NCBI RefSeq assembly: GCF_000004195.4
Contig: NC_030677.2
Coordinates: 203,114,213 to 203,178,212 of the forward strand
Length of the DNA: 64,000 nt
From: Xenopus tropicalis
Lineage: Eukaryota > Chordata > Amphibia > Anura > Pipidae
Reading direction: 5' to 3'
This document shows, one piece after another, positions 38,275-51,177 of the stretch. The translations under genes were made by a program, and so were the position numbers. How positions within the stretch are numbered: the first letter of the stretch is position 1; each line of letters begins with the position of its first letter. The notes beneath the pieces were generated by a model. The model was not told the origin of the DNA. It saw nothing but the letters and a program-made list of their open reading frames with translations, and did no database searches.

Positions 38275-39888
38275 CAGTGCTGTCCAAATGGAGGCCCACT
38301 CCCCCGCTTTTTGTGGTCTTCCATCTGTCTGGCTGCTGTGATACCTTTTTTGTAAGATTTAAATGGTATCAGCACTTAGATTAACTGGCCCCTGCATTGT
38401 TCATATCTCAGATTCAGGCTGTAAAGCCCCTTCATCACTTATACCTGTAAAGCCCTGCATTGTTCACATCTCAGAACTATGCTGCCTGTGTGCGCCATAC
38501 TCTGCTTGCCCTATGCCCCCCTTTTGTGTCATACTCTGCCTGCCCTGTGCCCATGTGTGCCATACTCTGCCCTATGCTCACTGTGTGTTCCATACTCTGC
38601 CTGCCCTAAGCTGCCTGTGTGTGCCATACTCTGCCTGCCCTATGCTGCCTGTGTGTGCCATACTCTGCCTGCCCTATGCCCCCTTTTTGTGTCAAACTCT
38701 GCCTGACCTGTGCCCCCTGTGTGTGCCATACTCTGCCCTATGCTCCCTGTGGGTTCCATACTCTGCCTGCCCTATGCTCCCTGTGTGTTCCATACTCTGC
38801 CTGCCCTATGCCCCCTTTTTGTGTCAAACTCTGCCTGCCCTGTGCCCCCTGTGTGTGCCATACTCTCCCCAATGCTCCCTGTGTGTTCCATACTCTGCCT
38901 GCCCTATGCCCCCTTTTTGTGTCATACTCTGCCTGCCCTATGCCCCCTGTGTGTGCCATACTCTGCCCTATGCCCCCTGTGTGTGCCATACTCTGCCCTA
39001 TGCCCCCTTTTTGTGTCATACTCTGCCCTATGCTCCCTGTTTGTGCCATACTCTGCCTGCCCTGTGCCCCCTGTGTGTGCCATACTCTGCCCTATGCTCC
39101 CTGTTTGTGCCATACTCTGCCTGCCCTATGCTGCCTGTGTGTGCCATACTCTGCCTGCCCTACCCTGCCTGTGTGTGCCATACTCTGCCTTCCCTACCCT
39201 GCCTGTGTGTGCCATACTCTGCCTGCCCTATGCTGCCTGTGTGTGCCATACTCTGCCTGCCCTATGCTGCCTGTGTGTGCCTTACTCTGCCTGCCCTATT
39301 CTGCCTGTGTGTGCCATACTCTGCCTGCCCTATGCTGCCTGTGTGTGCCATACTCTGCATGCCCTATGCCGCCTGTGTGTACCTTACTCTGCCTGCCCTA
39401 TGCTGCCTGTATGTGCCATACTCTTCCTGCCCTATGCTGCCTGTGTGTGCCATACTCTGCCTGCCCTATGCTGCCTGTGTGTGCCATACTCTGCCTGCCC
39501 TATGCTGCCTGTGTGTGCCATACTCTGCATGCCCTATGCTGCCTGTGTGTACCTTACTCTGCCTGCCCTATGCTGCCTGTGTGTGCCATACTCTATCTGC
39601 CCTATGCTGCCTGTGTGTGCCATACTCTGCCTGCCCTATGCTGTCTGTGTGTGCCATACTCTGCCTGCCGTATGCTGCCTGTGTGTGCCATACTCTGTCT
39701 GCCCTATGCTGCCTGTGTGTGCCATACTCCACAGGGACAAGAAGCCATATGGATTTAAGGGTATGGCTTGAAATAACTTAATGAACTTTTAAAATGTTTG
39801 TATTAACATGGGTGGGACTTCCATTATCGGCCCTCCACCGCGTATGCCAGAAAAATTCTGTCCCTTGGTACCAAGTTGGATAGCAGTG
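38275..39888. mobile_element. hAT element carrying a 34-bp minisatellite, copy 2
   Basis: Left end CAGTGCTGTCCAAATGGAGG, right end CCAAGTTGGATAGCAGTG. Target duplication GTATAAAG / CTATAAAG (38267-38274 and 39889-39896), one mismatch. Same family as 19282-20138; here the internal array has grown, making the element 1614 bp. Confidence 0.9.
38479..39730. repeat. Minisatellite, 34-bp unit, about 36 copies
   Basis: Unit CATACTCTGCCTGCCCTATG followed by CTGCCTGTGTGTGC; the left third is richer in CCCCCTTTTTGTGTC variants and short units, the right third is more uniform. Reverse complement of the array at 19715-19965. The 472-, 379- and 353-aa Cys/Pro/Leu ORFs across it are the same repeat read in three frames and are not genes. 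Confidence 0.97.
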
Positions 39889-39896
39889 CTATAAAG

Positions 39897-42820
39897 AATT
39901 GTGAAGAGCAGCGGCAATTATTTGGCTGCTGCCACCCCCTCTCTCCCGCTCCGTGCTTACTATTTTAGCATTGGAGCAGGTCAAGATGAGGCCTGTTTTT
40001 TGCCGCCCCTGGTAACTGGCCGCTTCCTGCAGCCTGAGGCAAGGGTCTCACCTTCTCTCACAGCAGGAGCTGCCCTGGTGAAGAGTATTGACCCACCGAG
40101 GCTTCCTTAGTTGTATGAATAAATATGTGCTGGCCGCAATGCGTTATGGAAAAGGCGGGTGACTGGTGAACAGATGCCCCAAGTTTCAGGACAGATATGA
40201 TTTACACTGACATTACAGGACCAGCCACATCAAAAAGACTTTCTTATTATAAATGATAGTTTCTAATTAGTGTCTATTTCCAATTTTTGTGAAGTTCATG
40301 AGTCACATCCACATGTTACATCTGTTATACATGCCCAGCTAGCCACTGATCTGTGTTTGGCGCAGGCACCCCAAGGCCTGTATTTTATCTTCTGTGCCAC
40401 ACATTCTGCGGTTTCCAATCAGTGTTTTGCTGAAGATGAGTTCCGTAACTTCAAAAATTCTACACAGATGTCAGAGAACAAGCTGTTGGCGAAGAACCTA
40501 AGATCAGGGCTGAAACTTGGCCATTATGGATGCTGACATTTTCGTTCTTGAGCCAATCCATTGTTACAGTCCTACTACAAATCTCCAGCAGGGGGCCTCC
40601 TCAAGATGAAAGGAAAGCATAGCTACGAGACTACGCCTATTGGTTCTGCTGTTCAGCACTTTCTTCAGATAAAAGTGCATGGGCATCCACAGGGAATGGA
40701 TCATGGAAAGAGGGATTCCCCTTTCTGTGGATCAGGGAATTGTATGTACAACTGTGACCGTGGTGGTAATATCTATTCACAATAGTGTGTGGGATGGTGC
40801 CCCCGTTAGGTAGTCCTGAGCCTCCGCTAATCATGGGAAAATGGGATGCTCTGGGAATGTAGCACTGGTGCCTCCGCTTAATATGTGGCTGTGCATCACA
40901 ATTATCCTTATTGAGATATAATGGTCCTCAAATGAATCCATAAAACTCAGTAAGCTTTATCAGAAAGGGCTATGTAAATACAGCCAAAAGCACATACAGT
41001 AATGCTGCACTGAGTCCTCTGTCAAAAGAAACACAGGATTTCTTGTCTCTTTTTTGTAAACATGATGTTCCAGTGTCTGACTTCCTTCTCTCAGAAAAAT
41101 CCTTAATTCCCAGGGCCAGAGTCTTTGCAGTTCTCTCCCCTCTCCTGCTCCCCCTCCCACCAGAATGCTAAGAACTCCTCCCCCCTCCCTTAGGAATGTG
41201 TGATCTCAGCTATAACGGCTAGAGCTGCAGGCAGGAAGCAACTTAAAATGGCAGCTGCTATCTTAAGCAAACTGAGAAAGCTTCTAAAGCTGTTTACTCA
41301 GTTATGGTAATGGTTTCTGCAGAATAAATATAACATAAGTGAAGTCCTCTGTGGAACAGCTAGGATAAAAACACAGCAGAAAGAGCACTTCCTCCAGCTA
41401 TTACTTCCACTTCCTGCTTCCCTCTTCCTTGGGAGGAGTTCCTTTTCTCATCAAGTGTTTACAATTATATACAGTATATATATCTTTAACGCGTCCACTG
41501 CAAGATGATTTGGCGCTTCTGGTGCTTTTATTGCCATTTTTCAATTTAGGGGTATTTCCTGGGGAAGGGAGGGCATTTAGCTATATATATATACTTTAGA
41601 TTTCAAGCTGCCACCAACAGTAAGTTTACCCTAGCAAACCACAGATTTTTAGAAAGAACAGATTCTGACAAATCCATAATAGGCACATATATCTTTCTAT
41701 TCCAAATTGCCAAGTTGCAATGCTTTCCTAAATGTATTGATTTTTACAAAATTTCAGTTGACAGTATCTTATCTCCTACGGGTCATTAGGTAACCAGATA
41801 AAACACCCTAAACATGAATGCCAGGGGTCCCCTCAACAGTTTGATGCCCAATGTGCATAGGTATCAACATATTGATATTGGTGATCTATCATCAGCTGCT
41901 ACAAAATAAATACATTTACTGCTCTCTATAACGGGGCAGCCACAAAAAAGTACCCCAGAAAGCCATATATTTTTGAAAAAAAATACACATTCTCCTGAAT
42001 CCAAAATGGTTAAAATCAGCCTTAATGAAATTTCCAAAACTGCTACAAAGCTTCCACTGCAGCAGCATCTTATTTCCCACATTTAGTAGGTAGATAAAAC
42101 ACCAGAAATATGAATGCCAGGGGTCCAATAAATATTTGGATGCCCATTGGGATAGGTTTTTAGACTGGTTGTAGGAAATAGGCAAGTAGGTATGATAGAG
42201 CGTGTAACAGTGAAACAGAAGAATAATGGAAATGGCCACGTTAAATTAAATGTCAGCAGGCGGGGGAGCTGGGGATAGGATTACAAATGCTCATGGTTTT
42301 AGGAACAATACATAGGGAACATGTCTAGCAGAACATGTCTGCTCTTCAGATTGACCTGCAGTAGTTTATATCTATATATCCGGCCCAGAAACACCTTGCT
42401 GATGGCTTTAACAATAAGTTTTAATGATCAGATTACATGGTACAGCTGGGATTTATCTGGAGATCAGGGAGAGCAAAGATACCAATGTAATTGTTATGAA
42501 GGAAAGTAGATTGAATTGAGCAGTCACGGCCAAATGATTCCCAGATGTAGAAATACTAAGCCTCCTTCCCCAGCCTTAATGCTCTCATTGGACAGGTGTC
42601 TAGAGACAAACCTGCAAAACAAATGCACTCCGTCGCGGGAACGCAATTAATTCCTATGGGCAGGAAGTCGCAGTGACTAATCTCCCCGTGTGTCTTCGCC
42701 CTTAGAGTATGGGAAGAAAATGGAGTACCCAAAGGAACCCACCCAGACACGGGGATAACATACACACTCCTGGCTGGAATCAAACTCAGAACCCCAGCAC
42801 AGTATGGCTGCAGTGCTACC
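39897..42820. other. Intergenic DNA with dispersed repeats
   Basis: No gene. 41740-41870 and 42040-42170 share words in the same order (GATAAAACACC, ATGAATGCCAGGGGTCC, GATGCCCA), a direct duplication about 300 bp apart. 41930-42010 matches the interior of the hAT at 36221. 42710-42800 is a GGAGTACCC...GGAACCCACCCAGACACGGGGA dispersed-repeat fragment that abuts the 23-bp array. Confidence 0.5.
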
Positions 42821-42824
42821 TATC

Positions 42825-45223
42825 TAGTCACATTGCTATATACTTTGCTATAACATTGCTATATACTTTGCTATAACATTGCTATATACTTTGCTGTAAC
42901 ATTGCTATATACTTTGCTGTAACATTGCTATATACTTTGCTGTAACATTGCTATATACTTTGCTATAACATTGCTATATACTTTGCTGTAACATTGCTAT
43001 ATACTTTGCTATAACATTGCTATATACTTTGCTATAACATTGCTATATACTTTGCTGTAACATTGCTATATACTTTGCTATAACATTGCTATATACTTTG
43101 CTGTAACATTGCTATATACTTTGCTGTAACATTGCTATATACTTTGCTATAACATTGCTATATACTTTGCTGTAACATTGCTATATACTTTGCTGTAACA
43201 TTGCTATATACTTTGCTATAACATTGCTATATACTTTGCTATAACATTGCTATATACTTTGCTGTAACATTGCTATATACTTTGCTATAACATTGCTATA
43301 TACTTTGCTGTAACATTGCTATATACTTTGCTGTAACATTGCTATATACTTTTCTATAACATTGCTATATACTTTGCTATAACATTGCTATATACTTTGC
43401 TGTAACATTGCTATATACTTTGCTGTAACATTGCTATATACTTTGCTATAACATTGCTATATACTTTGCTGTAACATTGCTATATACTTTGCTGTAACAT
43501 TGCTATATACTTTGCTATAACATTGCTATATACTTTGCTATAACATTGCTATATACTTTGCTATAACATTGCTATATACTTTGCTATAACATTGCTATAT
43601 ACTTTGCTGTAACATTGCTATATACTTTGCTATAACATTGCTATATACTTTGCTATAACATTGCTATATACTTTGCTATAACATTGCTATATACTTTGCT
43701 ATAACATTGCTATATACTTTGCTGTAACATTGCTATATACTTTGCTGTAACATTGCTATATACTTTGCTATAACATTGCTATATACTTTGCTATAACATT
43801 GCTATATACTTTGCTATAACATTGCTATATACTTTGCTATAACATTGCTATATACTTTGCTATAACATTGCTATATACTTTGCTATAACATTGCTATATA
43901 CTTTGCTGTAACATTGCTATATACTTTGCTGTAACATTGCTATATACTTTGCTGTAACATTGCTATATACTTTGCTATAACATTGCTATATACTTTGCTA
44001 TAACATTGCTATATACTTTGCTATAACATTGCTATATACTTTGCTATAACATTGCTATATACTTTGCTGTAACATTGCTATATACTTTGCTGTAACATTG
44101 CTATATACTTTGCTATAACATTGCTATATACTTTGCTGTAACATTGCTATATACTTTGCTATAACATTGCTATATACTTTGCTGTAACATTGCTATATAC
44201 TTTGCTGTAACATTGCTATATACTTTGCTGTAACATTGCTATATACTTTGCTGTAACATTGCTATATACTTTGCTATAACATTGCTATATACTTTGCTGT
44301 AACATTGCTATATACTTTGCTATAACATTGCTATATACTTTGCTATAACATTGCTATATACTTTGCTATAACATTGCTATATACTTTGCTATAACATTGC
44401 TATATACTTTGCTGTAACATTGCTATATACTTTGCTGTAACATTACTATATACTTTGCTATAACATTGCTATATACTTTGCTATAACATTGCTATATACT
44501 TTGCTATAACATTGCTATATACTTTGCTGTAACATTGCTATATACTTTGCTATAACATTGCTATATACTTTGCTGTAACATTGCTATATACTTTGCTGTA
44601 ACATTGCTATATACTTTGCTATAACATTGCTATATACTTTGCTGTAACATTGCTATATACTTTGCTGTAACATTGCTATATACTTTGCTGTAACATTGCT
44701 ATATACTTTGCTGTAACATTGCTATATACTTTGCTATAACATTGCTATATACTTTGCTGTAACATTGCTATATACTTTGCTATAACATTGCTATATACTT
44801 TGCTGTAACATTGCTATATACTTTGCTGTAACATTGCTATATACTTTGCTATAACATTGCTATATACTTTGCTGTAACATTGCTATATACTTTGCTATAA
44901 CATTGCTATATACTTTGCTGTAACATTGCTATATACTTTGCTGTAACATTGCTATATACTTTGCTATAACATTGCTATATACTTTGCTGTAACATTGCTA
45001 TATACTTTGCTATAACATTGCTATATACTTTGCTGTAACATTGCTATATACTTTGCTATAACATTGCTATATACTTTGCTATAACATTGCTATATACTTT
45101 GCTGTAACATTGCTATATACTTTGCTATAACATTGCTATATACTTTGCTATAACATTGCTATATACTTTGCTGTAACATTGCTATATACTTTGCTATAAC
45201 ATTGCTATATACTTTGCTGTAAC
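42825..45223. repeat. Satellite array, 23-bp unit, about 104 copies, two monomer types
   Basis: Unit AACATTGCTATATACTTTGC then TAT or TGT. Nearly the only variable site in 2.4 kb is this A/G position; I found three exceptions at most (TTTTCTAT near 43350, ATTACTAT near 44450). Between about 44700 and 45050 the two types follow a five-unit pattern (G A G A G) three times, a 115-bp higher-order period. Confidence 0.98.
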
Positions 45224-45626
45224 AACGCTGGAAGTAACTTTTCCTTCATGGAGTTTCTTTCTGGCCCAGGTTCTTGCCATTTGGAATTAAGTATTGCAAA
45301 TAAGACCAATGGGTCCTATTGCCTCAGATTCGTTTGCACTTCGGCTACCCTTGGCTCCAATCTGCACTAATAGGCCCTGAGCGGCAGTAAAAGAACCTTG
45401 GGAGGCACAAGACCCTAACTGCCAGCACAAATGCCTGTGGCACATAAAGCACCGCTATCATTTTGCTTTACAGAAGGGTTGATTTTTACTGGACCCTGCT
45501 CAGGAGAGATTCAATTGTTAAAGAGGTGAAATAAGAAACACAAAGAGCAGGAAAGTTTATAGAATCTCATTGTTGGAATAGCAGAAAGAAAACTAGTAAA
45601 GGAGAGGCAAGTTTTAACAGTTTGTT
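45224..45626. other. Intergenic DNA, nothing recognised
   Basis: Follows the 23-bp array; no array, terminus or gene seen. Confidence 0.5.
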
Positions 45627-46370
45627 TTAAAGGGAAACTAAACCCCCAAACAATGTAGGTCTCTATAAAAAATATTGCATAAACAGCTCATATGTAAAAC
45701 CCTGCTTCATCTAAACAAACCATTTTCATATAAATATACTTTTTCAGTAGTATGTGCCATTGGGTAATCCTAAATAGAAAACTGCCATTTTAGGTAATAA
45801 GGGCCGCCCCCTGGGATCATAGGATTCACAGTGCACACAAACAAGCCAAGGCACACATACATGCTAGGCCCCATCAGCCAATGAATGGGCAGAGTTCTGC
45901 CTTTACTCCCACACTACTTCCTGTTACAGTTAGAGCTGCATCACTTCCTGTCAGCTGATCTCTGAGGGAGCACACAGCCCATCACTAAATGGCGGCTCAA
46001 GGGAAAGGGTGTAAAAGGGCAATATTTGCTGATATATATATAGTTACATATTTACATAGTTACATAGGGTTGAAAAAAGACCAGTGTCCATCAAGTTCAA
46101 CCCATCCAAGTAAACCCAGCACACCTAACCCACACCTACCAATCTATACACTCACATACATAAACTATAAATACAACCACTAGTACTAACTGTAGATATT
46201 AGTATCACAATAGCCTTGGATATTCTGATTGATCAAGAACTCATCCAGGCCCCTCTTAAAGGCATTAACAGAATCTGCCATTACCCCATCTCTAGGAAGG
46301 GCATTCCCCAACCTCACTGCCCTCACCGTGAAAAACCACCTACGCTGCTTCAAATGGAAACTCCTTTCCT

Positions 46371-47234
46371 CTAATCTATAGGGGGGGCCTCTGGTGCGTT
46401 GTTTTTATGGGAAAAAAGAACATCCCCCATCTGCCTATAATCCCCTCTAATGTACTTGTACAGAGTAATCATGTCCCCTCCCAAGCGCCTCTTTTCCAGA
46501 GAAAACAACCCCAACCCTGACAGTCTAACCTCATAGCTTAAATCTTCCATCCCCTTTACCAGTTTAGTTGCACGTCTCTGCACTCTCTCCAGCTCATTAA
46601 TATCCTTCTTAAGGACTGGAGCCCAAAACTGCCCCCCATACTCAAGGTGAGGCCTTACCAGGGACCTATAAAGGGGCAAAATTATGTTCTCATCCCTTGA
46701 GTCAATGCCCTTTTTTATACAAGACAGCACTTTATTTGCTTTAGTAGCCACAGAATGACACTGCCTGGCATTAGACAACTTGTGATCTACAAAAACCCCT
46801 AGATCCTTCTCCATTAAGGATACCCCCAACACACTCCCATTCAGTAGATAGTTTGCGTTTATATTATTTCTACCAAAGTACATAACTTTGCACTTATCAA
46901 CATTGAACCTCATTTTCCAGTTTGCTGCCCAGTTATCTAATTTTGTCAAATCGCTCTGCAAAGCGGCAGCATCCTGCATGGAACTTATAGTTTTGCACAA
47001 TTTAGTGTCATCAGCAAAAATAGAAACAGTACTGTCTATGCCCACCTCCAGGTCATTAATAAACAAGTTAAACAGCAAAGGCCCAAGGACTGACCCCTGC
47101 GGTACTCCACTAACCACACTGGGCCAATTAGAAAATGTTCCATTTACCACCACTCTTTGTACTCTATCCTTCAGCCAGTTCTCTATCCAATTACAAATAT
47201 TATGTTCTAGGCCAATATTCCTTAATTTGATCAT
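46371..47234 (-). pseudogene. LINE reverse transcriptase, C-terminal half (broken)
   Basis: A 287-codon frame with GVPQGSVLGPLLFNLFINDL (residues about 43-62) and the catalytic FADDTKL box (about 73-79), followed by LGVFVDHKL and the SLVRPHLEYGGQFWAP and GLFSLEKRRLGGDMITLYKY segments that mark CR1/L2-like elements. The frame begins LRNIGLEHNICNWIENWLKD, so RT motifs before this, including the first catalytic Asp region, are missing. The start is arbitrary, from an internal Met. No function expected. Confidence 0.85.
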
Positions 47235-47804
47235 TAACCTTCTTGTTTACCTTTACATGTTCAAGTCTCTTTTGAATTTCCTCCCGAGTGACCCACGCGT
47301 CAGTAGCTAAATTACTAGAACTGGGCATATTACAAGGGAAGCCTTCATTATCTGGCTCCTCAGATGTATAGACAGATGAAAAATAAGAGTTCAAAATTTC
47401 TGCTTTTTCCCCGTTCTCATCAACCAACGTACCCCCCCGTGATAATAAAGTTCCCACCCCTTCTTGCTTCATTTTTTTACTATTCACATAATTAAAAAAT
47501 AATTTTGGATTATTTTTACTCCTAGCTGCAATATCCCTTTCCATTTCTATTTTAGCTTGCCTGATAGCTTTTTTGCTGCTTTATTTGCTTCCTTGTACCT
47601 GATGAAAGTTTCCGCTGTCCCAGCTAACTTGAATGCTTTAAAAGCACGTTTTTTATTACCAACCTCGACAATAACACTTTTATTCAGCCATAAAGGTTTT
47701 GCTTTGCGATGCCTCTCCTTGCTTACAAGGGGGATATACTGTTGTGTATACCTACAAAGCAATGTTTTAAAGATGTTCCATTTTCCTTCTGTGTCTAACC
47801 CCAT
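47200..47804 (-). pseudogene. LINE ORF2 middle part (pre-RT linker), frame-broken
   Basis: Two adjoining frames (47547-47804 and 47200-47544) encode KWNIFKTLLCRYTQQYIPLV ... KPLWLNKSVIVEVGNKKRAF and then NNPKLFFNYVNSKKM ... LNSYFSSVYTSEEPD, the linker between endonuclease and RT in CR1/L2 LINEs. A stop or frame change separates them near 47545. At about 47235 the sequence jumps from the EHVKVNKK region to LRNIGLEHN in another frame, so roughly 130 codons of RT are deleted. Confidence 0.75.
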
Positions 47805-47985
47805 GAAAAGCCTTTCCCAGTTGACACATTGCAGAGATGCCCTTATACTGGCAAAGTCTGCACGTCTAAAATTGAGTGTTTTAGTTATATATTCCAGTTT
47901 GGGGAGATTCTTTAATAGGTCACTTAATATGATATAAACTGTCTGTTGGTTACGTATTCATTCTGGGGGTATAGTTTCCCTTTAA

Positions 47986-48972
47986 AGGAAAAACTGGGGA
48001 AAGTCTGAGAAAAATATCTTGGCCAGTACAAGTAACAGAACCATGGAAACAATTTAGATAGGGATCACATTCAGTGACATTATACTGTGTTGCTTATAAA
48101 GGCAAAGGGTGTTTGGGGGGGGGGGGGGGCTAACTAAAGTCATTTTCTAGTATTTTATAATATGTCACTGCTAAGTCTTTGTATATTAACCCGGATCACT
48201 TGGAAGGATAAATGCAATGGCAGTTTAATGTATTAGAGGTCCCAAACACACAGACGGATACATGTAACGCAAGTTTTATATATAATAACCCAGAACACAT
48301 GCTAAGTTAAATACAACACCTATGTAATTGCAGATACAATCTAGAACACGATGAAGAATAAGCCCAGTGCCAGTTCCATGTATAATAGCCAATGAGTTTC
48401 TATAGCAGCCAATGAGAATTATGCTGGCACTGGAGGAAAAAAAACACAGGGCAAAAATTGCTTTTTTTTTATCCGCTATTGTGGGGTTTTTTTTTCCTGT
48501 CAACCAAAAATTAGTTAATCGGCCTCTGTATTTAGCGTCATTTTCATCTGTGACACCTCCCCAGTCCTTCATTAAAATCTGCCCATAGGCAACGTGCCAA
48601 TATTGGGGGCCATATCTGAATGGCAGGAGCGTGCCATGATTCATATTTTTCCTTATGTGAAAACTCGAATGTAAAACTTGGCATGTAAAAGCTCGAGAGT
48701 TTATGTAGACGTCAATAGGAGTTGCCCTAGGCATTGTCCCATCTCAGTATTGGCCATGTTGGCATGAACATAGCATGTGTAGGTGGGTAGCATGTTGTTT
48801 TCAGTATGAATGAGTGGTTCTGCCCATATGTCCAATCTGTTAAACAGGGATTTACAAAAACATTCTACATCACCTGAAATAGCCCCAAGCCATCAAGGTC
48901 AACCAGCCTGGTGTAAAATCTACATTGGTACGTTTTTGATTAAACAGTAGGTATCATCAAATATTCTTAATA
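47986..48972. other. Intergenic DNA
   Basis: Contains a G homopolymer at 48114-48129. The 152-aa minus-strand ORF at 48276-48734 has no recognisable domain and no supporting signals; it overlaps MITE-like words (AAAACTCGAATGTAAAAC). Nothing supported. Confidence 0.45.
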
Positions 48973-49758
48973 TACAGGTAGAGACCTGCTATCCAGAATG
49001 CTCAGAAGCTGGGGATTTTTCTGGATGAGGGATCTTTTTGTAATTTGCATCACCAAGCCTTAAGTTTATTGAAAAATCATTTAACCATGAAATAAACCCA
49101 ATACGGCTGTTCTGCCCCCAATAAGGGGTAATTATATCTTAGTTGGGATCAAGTACAGGTACTGTTTTATTATTACAGAGAAAAGGGAATCATTTAACCA
49201 TGAAATAAACCCAATAGGGCTGTTCTGCCCCAATAAGGGGTAATTATATCTTAGTTGGGATCAAGTACAGGTACTGTTTTATTATTACAGAGAAAAGGGA
49301 ATCATTTAACCATGAAATAAACCCAATAGGGCTGTTCTGCCCCCAATAAGGGGTAATTATATCTTAGTTGGGATCAAGTACAGGTACTGTTTTATTATTA
49401 CAGAGAAAAGGGAATCATTTAACCATGAAATAAACCCAATAGGACTGTTCTGCCCCCAATAAGGGGTAATTATATCTTAGTTGGGATCAAGTACAGGTAC
49501 TGTTTTATTATTACAGAGAAAAGGGAATCATTTAACCATTAAATAAACCCAATAGGGCTGTTCTGCCCCCAATAAGGGGTAATTATATCTTAGTTGGGAT
49601 CAAGTACAGGTACTGTTTTATTATTACAGAGAAAAAGTAAATCAATATAAAAAATGTTGAATTATTTAATTAAAATGGAGTCTATGGGAGATGGCTTTCC
49701 CATAATTGAGGGCTTTCTGGTGCTTTCTGGTTTGTGGATAACAGATCCCATACCTGTA
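48973..49758 (+). mobile_element. TACAGGTA-ended MITE, copy E, with 5-unit 113-bp array
   Basis: Ends TACAGGTAGAGACCTGCTA and AACAGATCCCATACCTGTA. Five 113-bp monomers in the same orientation as copy A (TTAGTTGGGATCAAGT recurs near 49139, 49252, 49365, 49478 and 49591). Confidence 0.9.
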
Positions 49759-49760
49759 TA

Positions 49761-51170
49761 CTCGAATGCTCATTTAATGATGGTGCCCTGAGCACCCCAC
49801 CTATCACAAGTAGCAAACAAAATATTGGCTGATATCTACAATAAATGATAGTTATATACCCCACACAAGATGGATAGCTTGCATGGAAAGGGATGAACTC
49901 CACTATATGCATTTATATTTTTCCCAATCCCATTCTGAATATATATACATATATCCCATTTGTAGGACATTCTGGTAAGCTCCCACTGTATGAGTGGCAT
50001 TTATAGGTTCTATCGCCATGTCTGATGCTCATAAAGAGATCCTGTAGAATGAAAGAATTGTCTTGTTACTCAAGTAATACCTCGTTACACTTATTTACCA
50101 GCACGGCCTTGGGTCAGAAGACTACCAACATGGCTAATAGTTATATTTCCACAACCAACACATGGCAACTGAAAACTCTAATGTTGACACCTTATAGATC
50201 CCTGGGTTGTATCACAATAACTCTCGATAGGAACTTATTCTACCCTACTCATTAAGAGCTCATCTCTATATTACATGTAAGACCTACCCAACCAGAACCT
50301 GCAAGACTACCTTATCTGCACAACCATACAAATAAAGAACCATCAGGCAGACACACAAAGAGCCACCTCCCTTCCTAACAAAGTCTATGCATTTCATGTA
50401 GGTCTCGGCCTAATACCTTTACACCCCATCAGGATCTGACTGGGGACTTGGAATGACGAGACAAGCAGAAATAAACTACAAATGTAGGTTTATCTTTCTC
50501 TTATCTGGACCGTATGACTGGAAATTGTTTCCTTTGCTTGTTGTCATTTTAAAAACATGTGATCTGCACAGTGAGGAATATGAGATCCAAAGCCTTCCCT
50601 GGCTAATGGCTCTTCTGTCTATGGCTGCCTGGGTGAGTTATTGCTTTTCTGTTTAGTTGGGCTTAGCGTTGACCCAGATCTGGCTGTGCTCTACATGATA
50701 CATTGCAGCTGAGGAGCCTCATAGAATGCCCTAGATACTTTATTGTATTTTTAAGTCCTATTTAGAGTTTGTTTCTCTTGGTCAGCATTGTTTATTTTCT
50801 CCTTCCTTTGCTGGATACTTGCAAATATTTTTCTTTTAATGGGGAAACAAGGACTGCTGGGACTAAGAAAATTCCAGTCGTCCCCAGGGAGGAACAGCAA
50901 TAAGTTGTGTTATCTTTGAAGTATAAAGTTGGATGATGTTTTGCTCTTGTAAAACATATTCAGATCCCAATGTTCATTTTTATATGGCTTATTCCCCCTG
51001 CCAATTGCCCTTGTGCTGTCCCCTCTTTTCTGTCCTTTTCTGTTGCCCACTGACCCTTACAGTATTCTGCACACTATTCCCACCTTTTTTTCCATATTTA
51101 AATTACAAAAGGCTGCTGTTTTAGCTTTCTGTTAGACTGACCCTCCAAACAGAGTCCTGCACAGTTTTTG
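49761..51170. other. Intergenic DNA, no gene supported
   Basis: No array or transposon end recognised. Short ORFs show no coding pattern. 50950-51110 is pyrimidine-rich. Confidence 0.45.
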
Positions 51171-51177
51171 TGTCCCC

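Larger units (their letters stand above)
46045..47930 (-). mobile_element. CR1/L2-type LINE fragment, 5'-truncated and internally deleted
   Basis: A non-LTR retrotransposon remnant read on the minus strand. Its 3' end is at the left, with ACATAGGGTTGAAAAAAGAC typical of a Xenopus LINE tail and TA-rich tail repeats. Coding remains cover the post-endonuclease region and the C-terminal half of reverse transcriptase. No endonuclease active-site region is present, so the element is truncated at its 5' end. It is inserted in the T2-like MITE at 45631-47981. Confidence 0.85.
45631..47981. mobile_element. TTAA-target MITE (T2-like) split by a LINE insertion
   Basis: Left TTAA (45627-45630) then AGGGAAACTAAACCCCC; right end GGGGGTATAGTTTCCCT then TTAA (47982-47985). 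Inverted ends of about 17 bp. The unit is interrupted by LINE sequence from about 46045 to 47930; removing this would leave a MITE of about 0.45 kb. Confidence 0.8.

Noticed and set aside
38363..39781. 472-aa Cys/Pro/Leu-rich ORF with two more long ORFs in other frames
   Set aside because: All are the 34-bp minisatellite read through; the same pattern repeats in all frames because 34 is not divisible by three. It lies inside a hAT element, with no start context or conserved domain.
48276..48734. 152-aa minus-strand ORF as a gene
   Set aside because: No recognisable domain, no splice or promoter support, and MITE-like words in the sequence.
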